Shown one piece after another: positions 15,658 through 18,962 of a stretch of DNA of 18,962 bases; positions within the stretch are counted from its first letter, which is position 1; each line of letters opens with the position of its first letter. The position numbers and the translations under genes are program-made. The DNA is from an uncultured Dialister sp. (GTDB lineage Bacteria > Bacillota > Negativicutes > Veillonellales > Dialisteraceae). The stretch lies in NCBI GenBank assembly GCA_934193095.1, contig CAKPUX010000037.1, positions 1 to 18,962 of the forward strand, given 5' to 3'. The notes beneath the pieces are model-generated. The model saw only the letters and a program-made list of their open reading frames with translations. It was not told the origin of the DNA and searched no databases.

Positions 15658-16914
15658 TTAGTGATCACGCGGGACCATGTCTTCCGCCTGAAGCGTACCT
15701 GCCTTGCGGCGTTCTGCATATTCCGCCGTAGCAGTGAAAAGCACGTCAGTGGAGCTATTCAGCGCAGTCTCGCAGGCATCTTCCAGAACGGAGATGATGA
15801 AGCCGACACCGACGACCTGCATGGAGATATCATTGCTGATGCCGAAGGACGCACAAGCGACCGGGATCAGGAGCAGAGAGCCACCTGCGACGCCGGAAGC
15901 ACCACATGCACCGACGGTAGATACGATGCAGAGCAGGAGTGCGGTCGGCAGATCGACATCGATGCCCAGCGTATTTGCAGCGGCCAGCGCCAGCACGGAG
16001 ATCGTAATGGATGCGCCGGACATATTGATCGTCGCACCGAGAGGAATGGAGATCGTAAAGATATCCGGATTCAGACCGAGTCTCTTGCAGAGTGCCAGAT
16101 TCACAGGGATATTGGCCGCCGAGCTTCTGGTGAAGAAGGCATACACGCCGCTTTCACGGATCGTGGTGAGGATCAGCGGGTATGGATTCATGTGAATGCG
16201 GGAAAATACGATGATCGGATTCATCACAAGAGCGACCAGGAAGTACGAACCGATGAGGACCGCCAGAAGCTGTACATAGCCGATGAGCGCTTCCACGCCG
16301 GCGGTGCCGACGGAGTCAGCGACAAGACCCATGATGCCGAGCGGGGCAAAGTGGATGACCCAGGTCACCACCTTGGTGATGGTCTTGGCAACATCATCGA
16401 GCCAGCCCTTGGTGGTGCCGGATGCGATATTCTTCATCGCGATACCGATGATGATCGCCCATGCCAGGATACCGATGTAGTTCGCAGAGAGCAGTGCATT
16501 CACCGGATTATCGACGACGCTCAGGATCAGGTTATGAAGTACCTGAATGATGCCGCTTGGCGGAGCGAGCTTCGTGTCAGCAGCCACCTGCAGGTGCAGT
16601 GTGGTCGGGAACAGGAAGGACATGCAGACCCCGACGAGCGATGCGAAGAATGTCGCCATCACATAGAGGCCGATGATCGGCTTCATGCTGCCGTTCCCAT
16701 TTTCTTTTCTCTGCGCCATGGCGTTCATGACCAGGAAGAAAACCAGGACCGGTGCGACACCCTTCAGGGCTTTGACGAAAAGATCCCCGAAAATCTTCAC
16801 GACGGGGATGGCCGCTGGGAAGCAGACAGCGATCAAGATGCCGATCACCAGACCGACCGCGATCTGCTTGATCAGTGCCACGCTGGCAAGCGTATGCTGG
16901 ATCGTTTTGAACAC
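15658..16914 (-). CDS. sstT: Na+/serine-threonine symporter SstT
   Basis: Inner-membrane sodium-coupled importer of serine and threonine, DAACS (glutamate-transporter-like) family. The 418 residues match E. coli SstT (414) along the whole length. Diagnostic stretches: VKALKGVAPVLVFFLVM, TLHLQVAADTKLAPPSGI, the SstT signature RESGVYAFFTRSSAANIPVN, SIPLGATINMSGASITI, GACGASGVAGGSLLLIP and ETALNSSTDVLFTATAEYAE. I chose GTG at 16914 because AGGAGGAGGA ends six bases before it; the upstream ATG at 16941 lies inside that leader. The gene has its own promoter and terminator and is flanked by inverted repeats, so it is a separate unit with no known role in LPS synthesis. Confidence 0.95.
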   Translation of the reverse strand: MFKTIQHTLASVALIKQIAVGLVIGILIAVCFPAAIPVVKIFGDLFVKALKGVAPVLVFFLVMNAMAQRKENGNGSMKPIIGLYVMATFFASLVGVCMSFLFPTTLHLQVAADTKLAPPSGIIQVLHNLILSVVDNPVNALLSANYIGILAWAIIIGIAMKNIASGTTKGWLDDVAKTITKVVTWVIHFAPLGIMGLVADSVGTAGVEALIGYVQLLAVLIGSYFLVALVMNPIIVFSRIHMNPYPLILTTIRESGVYAFFTRSSAANIPVNLALCKRLGLNPDIFTISIPLGATINMSGASITISVLALAAANTLGIDVDLPTALLLCIVSTVGACGASGVAGGSLLLIPVACASFGISNDISMQVVGVGFIISVLEDACETALNSSTDVLFTATAEYAERRKAGTLQAEDMVPRDH

Positions 16915-16920
16915 AATAAT

Positions 16921-16930
16921 TCCTCCTCCT
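16921..16930 (-). promoter_or_regulatory. Ribosome binding site fixing the sstT GTG start
   Basis: AGGAGGAGGA on the minus strand followed by ATTATT and GTG. The strength and spacing favour GTG over the ATG at 16941. Confidence 0.75.
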
Positions 16931-16952
16931 AAAAAATACATATTTTTATTTT

Positions 16953-16981
16953 AGTATACGCTTTCCTGAATAATGTTGCAA
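16953..16981 (-). promoter_or_regulatory. sstT promoter
   Basis: On the minus strand TTGCAA (16976-16981), a 17-base spacer, and TATACT (16953-16958). Transcription would start near 16946 and give a leader of about 30 bases with the AGGAGG site. Spacing is ideal and both boxes are close to the sigma-70 consensus. Confidence 0.6.
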
Positions 16982-17022
16982 GTTTATACTACGCATAAAA
17001 ATCCACTCATGACCGCAAATGT

Positions 17023-17050
17023 TTGACCTCTCCCTTTCCCATGCCATGAT
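17023..17050 (+). promoter_or_regulatory. Possible promoter of the orphan T-box-like leader
   Basis: TTGACC (17023-17028) and CATGAT (17045-17050) with a 16-base spacer on the + strand, divergent from sstT and about 20 bases before the T-box-like sequence. The -35 is good and the -10 is weak. Confidence 0.35.
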
Positions 17051-17065
17051 AGGCCTAATTCCACA

Positions 17066-17162
17066 CAGACGATGAGAAGAAGAGTATGCGCCCAGGACTG
17101 GCAAAGAGAGCTGCATATGGTGAAAGCTCGGTGACGGTAGGGAGAAGCAGAGTGGTCACACG
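17066..17162 (+). ncRNA. Degenerate, truncated T-box-like leader
   Basis: The + strand reads ACGATGAGAAGAAGAGTATG (17069-17088), resembling the base and S-turn of T-box stem I. GGCAAAGAGAGCTGCATATG and GTGAAAGCTCGG (17100-17131) then resemble the conserved AGAGAG...TGGTGAAAGC distal part, with GAGCT/AGCTC able to pair. GCAGAGTGGTCACACG (17147-17162) resembles the T-box proper (AGRGTGGNACCGCG), with the ACC scrambled to CAC. Only about 15 bases lie between the distal stem and the T-box, so the specifier strand and stem III seem deleted. No + strand gene follows; the next sequence is a repeat element. I read it as a riboswitch remnant, from motif memory alone. Confidence 0.5.
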
Positions 17163-17175
17163 ATATGACTAGGGG

Positions 17176-17510
17176 CTTTCATTTGGTTCAGGGTTCAAGG
17201 TTCAAGGTTCAGGGTTCAGGGCTCTCGCGGCAGGTGGAACGCGAAAATGAGATGATCGTTATTTCACATCGCCTTTTTGATTGGGAGAAGAGGTTCGAAG
17301 ATTAGCCCCGGGGGCGTGCTGCCCCTTGATTGTTTGCAAAAGAGGGGGGCGGGTTCTACAGGTTCAGAGGGCTTGGCGGGAGTGGTACGGCGCATTTCGT
17401 CATCCTGAGCGGCGAAAAACGTCGTATGTTAAAAAATGGCTTATCTGAAATATGAGAACTGAGTCAAAGGATCTCGGCGAAGCCGCCACCCTCATTCCTC
17501 ATTCCTCATT
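17176..17510 (+). repeat. Composite intergenic repeat element, copy 9 (MFS-sstT gap)
   Basis: With the T-box-like region it explains most of the 577-base space between the MFS gene and sstT; no gene is seen. On +: GGTTCAG/GGTTCAA heptads (17184-17220), the right arm of the sstT inverted repeat, then TTAGCCCCGGGGGCGTGCTGCCCCTTGATTG, a degraded GGTACGGCGCATT, GTCATCCTGAGCGGCG (17399-17414), and GGCGAAGCCGCC (17474-17485). It ends in TCATTCC heptads that encode the C-terminus of the MFS gene. Parts are eroded or replaced compared with copies 1 and 7. Confidence 0.75.
17226..17278 (-). repeat. Right arm of the inverted repeat flanking sstT
   Basis: Reverse-complement partner of 15350-15402, 53 bases with one mismatch that I can find. 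The joint with the GGTTCA block is direct here (CTCTCGCGGCAGG), whereas on the left about 155 bases intervene. The enclosed segment, about 1.6-1.8 kb, holds sstT, its promoter and terminator, and the T-box-like remnant. Confidence 0.85.
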
Positions 17511-18670
17511 TGTTTTCCCCTTCTCCACATGAAGTAATACGCCAGTCCGGCAAGCGAAGAGGCGAGGCAGATGCCGCCATACATGAAAGAATAGCCGAAA
17601 GCCTCCGCAAAAAGCCCGAGGAAGGCCGCTGCAAAGCCCACACTGATATCCAGCGACCAGAAATAGGTCGACGTCGCTACACCCGCGCGGGAAGAAGGGG
17701 CGCTGCTGACCGCGATGGTCTGGAAGGCAGGCGCCAGCGCGCCGAAGCCGATCCCCAGCACCGCCGCGGAGAGGAGCAGGAGGAAAGGCCCCTCGACCTG
17801 CGAGAAGAGGAGAAAGCCCGCCGAGAAGAAAAGGAAGCCCGGATACACCGTATAGTCCGAGCCATGGTGATCGAAGAGGTAGCCGACAAACGGACGGGAT
17901 GCGACGATGACGAGCGCAAAGACGAGGAAGAAGAGACTCGTGTAAGAGCCTATGCCAAGGCTTCTCGTGTACATGGGAATGAATGTCAGGACACCGCCGT
18001 AGGCAAAAAAGACAAGCCCGCCCAGGATGACCGCCGGAAGCGCCTTCTTTTCAAAGAAATCCGAAAAATGAAATCCGCGGTGCTTCTTTCCCGAAGGCAG
18101 CACCACCTGCGCGGGCAGACGTTTCCCATTCCCTGAAACGATCGCACACGCAGCTATCAGAGAAAGGAAGAGAAACAGCACCGACGCACCGAAATGCTCG
18201 ATGAGGATGAGTCCCACCAAAGGCCCCACGACCATCGCCATATTTCCGCAGACGGCAAAGTAGCCGATCCCCTCCCCCTTCCGCCGGGCAGGAAGCACGA
18301 GCGCCGCCATCGCCGCCGAGGCCGTCGTCCCCAGCGCGAAGACGATCCCGTGAATGAGGCGCAGCGAAAGCGCGATCTCCAGCCGATACGCAAGGAGGAA
18401 GCCCGCCATCAGGAGAAAGAGCAGTACCGAGACAATGAGGAGCATGCGCTGCTTATTCACCGCATCGATCACACGCCCTGCGAGCGGACGGGATACCACC
18501 GTGCCGATCTGAAAGCAGGTCATCGCCATCCCCGCCTCCCACTCGCCGAGCCCCAGATCATCCATGATGTAGACCGGCAGCGCCGCGATCATGATGTATT
18601 GGGACATGAAGTAAAAGAAATTCGTGAGGCCCATGCCGATGAATTCACGGGTCCATAGCTTTTCACCCAT
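17492..18670 (-). CDS. MFS transporter, 12 transmembrane helices, substrate unknown
   Basis: Major facilitator superfamily carrier of 392 residues, the usual length, in the inner membrane. About twelve hydrophobic helices are visible, starting with IGMGLTNFFYFMSQYIMIAALPVYI (11-35). The loop 2-3 motif appears as SRPLAGRVIDAVNKQRMLL (about 59-77) and recurs in the second half as ASRPFVGYLFDHHGSDYTV (about 258-276). The overall look is of a drug/sugar-efflux type (YhhS-like), but nothing visible fixes the substrate. AAGGAG precedes the ATG. The last residues MRNEE and the TGA stop are encoded by GAGGAAT heptads of the repeat element, so the original C-terminus may have been replaced. It is probably transcribed on its own and need not be linked to LPS. 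Confidence 0.9.
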   Translation of the reverse strand: MGEKLWTREFIGMGLTNFFYFMSQYIMIAALPVYIMDDLGLGEWEAGMAMTCFQIGTVVSRPLAGRVIDAVNKQRMLLIVSVLLFLLMAGFLLAYRLEIALSLRLIHGIVFALGTTASAAMAALVLPARRKGEGIGYFAVCGNMAMVVGPLVGLILIEHFGASVLFLFLSLIAACAIVSGNGKRLPAQVVLPSGKKHRGFHFSDFFEKKALPAVILGGLVFFAYGGVLTFIPMYTRSLGIGSYTSLFFLVFALVIVASRPFVGYLFDHHGSDYTVYPGFLFFSAGFLLFSQVEGPFLLLLSAAVLGIGFGALAPAFQTIAVSSAPSSRAGVATSTYFWSLDISVGFAAAFLGLFAEAFGYSFMYGGICLASSLAGLAYYFMWRRGKQMRNEE

Positions 18671-18710
18671 TCGTTTGTTCTCCTTGTTTTTCTTATGAAA
18701 TAACCTTAGT

Positions 18711-18716
18711 ATTATA
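18711..18716 (-). promoter_or_regulatory. Putative -10 element of the MFS gene
   Basis: TATAAT on the minus strand, about 40 bases before the ATG. No clear -35 is seen: the position 17 bases upstream is TGCTTT and lies at the junction with the repeat element, so the repeat may have replaced the original upstream promoter part. Confidence 0.4.
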
Positions 18717-18725
18717 ACATATAAA

Positions 18726-18962
18726 AGGGTTGAAAGCAGGGATGAGTAGCTAGTGACTTGTGACTAGTGACTAGTGACTTGTGACTGGTAGCTAGGGATT
18801 AGTGGCTAGGGATTAGGTTTGCGATACGAGAAAACCGCTAGTTTCAAAGCTCCGCGGCGCTTCTGCTTTTTATGCGCCGCACCACCATTCCTAATTCCTC
18901 ATTCGCGCAAAGCTTTCATTCATAATCAGTGGACGGAGCCGCCCAAGGGGCTAACCCTGAAC
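18726..18962 (-). repeat. Composite intergenic repeat element, copy 10, inverted (upstream of the MFS gene, reaches window edge)
   Basis: This is the only near-full copy in the reverse orientation. Read on +, it starts with TTGAAAGCAGGGATGAGTAG and about nine GTGACTA/GGGATTA heptads (18740-18817), then GCGATACGAGAAAACCGC, the hairpin GCGGCGC-ttctgctttttat-GCGCCGC (about 18854-18880), CACCACCATTCC, TCCTCAT heptads, GCTTTCATTCATAATCA, and GGGGCTAACCCTGAAC at the edge. Its reverse complement matches copy 1 (4047-4290) block by block. The 292 bases before the MFS gene hold nothing else but the promoter region; the element may continue past the edge. Confidence 0.85.

Noticed and set aside
15661..16932. 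423-codon open frame on the + strand antisense to sstT
   Set aside because: It mirrors sstT, is extremely rich in charged residues (Arg, Asp, Glu, His), has no ribosome binding site or family resemblance, and the minus-strand frame matches SstT end to end.
17072..17134. Small + strand peptide frame starting ATGAGAAGAAGA (20 codons)
   Set aside because: No ribosome binding site, and it lies over the T-box-like leader; it is better explained as RNA sequence.
15350..17278. Insertion sequence or transposon carrying sstT
   Set aside because: Inverted repeats are present but there is no transposase, no visible target duplication, and the arms are built from a dispersed intergenic repeat, so a classical transposon is not supported.

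Overview
The window looks like chromosome from a diderm (LPS-bearing) Firmicute of the class Negativicutes. The evidence is a nearly complete Kdo-lipid A and Lpt gene set in the compact order known from that group, with LpxI in place of LpxH, strong AGGAGG-type ribosome binding sites, and a degenerate T-box leader (a mostly Firmicute riboswitch). A Dialister- or Veillonella-like member is possible, but the genus is a guess. All 16 protein genes are on the minus strand, so transcription runs from high to low coordinates.

Layout in transcription order: an MFS transporter (18670-17492); the Na+/serine-threonine symporter sstT (16914-15658); then the envelope cluster lpxI, lpxB, msbA, waaA, lpxK, kdsB, kdsA, kdsD, kdsC, lpxL, lptC, lptA, lptB and an LptF/LptG-family permease that runs off the left edge. 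KdsD, KdsA, KdsC and KdsB make CMP-Kdo. LpxI, LpxB and LpxK build the tetra-acyl lipid A core, WaaA adds Kdo and an LpxL-like enzyme adds a late acyl chain. MsbA flips the product across the inner membrane, and LptB-LptF/G-LptC-LptA extract it and carry it across the periplasm. lpxC, fabZ, lpxA and lpxD are not in the window.

The unusual part is between the genes. The five distal genes lpxL-lptC-lptA-lptB-permease are tightly packed, with three 4-base overlaps. The gaps of about 210-550 bases further upstream are filled by one recurring composite repeat. In its + orientation this is: GGGTTCA heptads, a GGGGC/GCCCC-type hairpin, GTGAGGA heptads, a GCGGCGC/GCGCCGC hairpin, a GGCGATGCCC block, sometimes a conserved tail, and finally CCCTAAT/GTCACTA heptads. 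I count about ten full or partial copies. Heptads run into several genes, supplying stop codons or the last codons (kdsA, msbA, lpxI, the MFS gene), and a related 9-base array creates a false N-terminal extension on waaA.

Two further oddities surround sstT. A 53-bp imperfect inverted repeat, extended by repeat-element sequence, lies on both sides of it. On the + strand between sstT and the right-hand repeat is a promoter-like sequence followed by a truncated T-box-like leader with no gene downstream. The sstT block therefore looks like a rearranged segment next to the LPS cluster.
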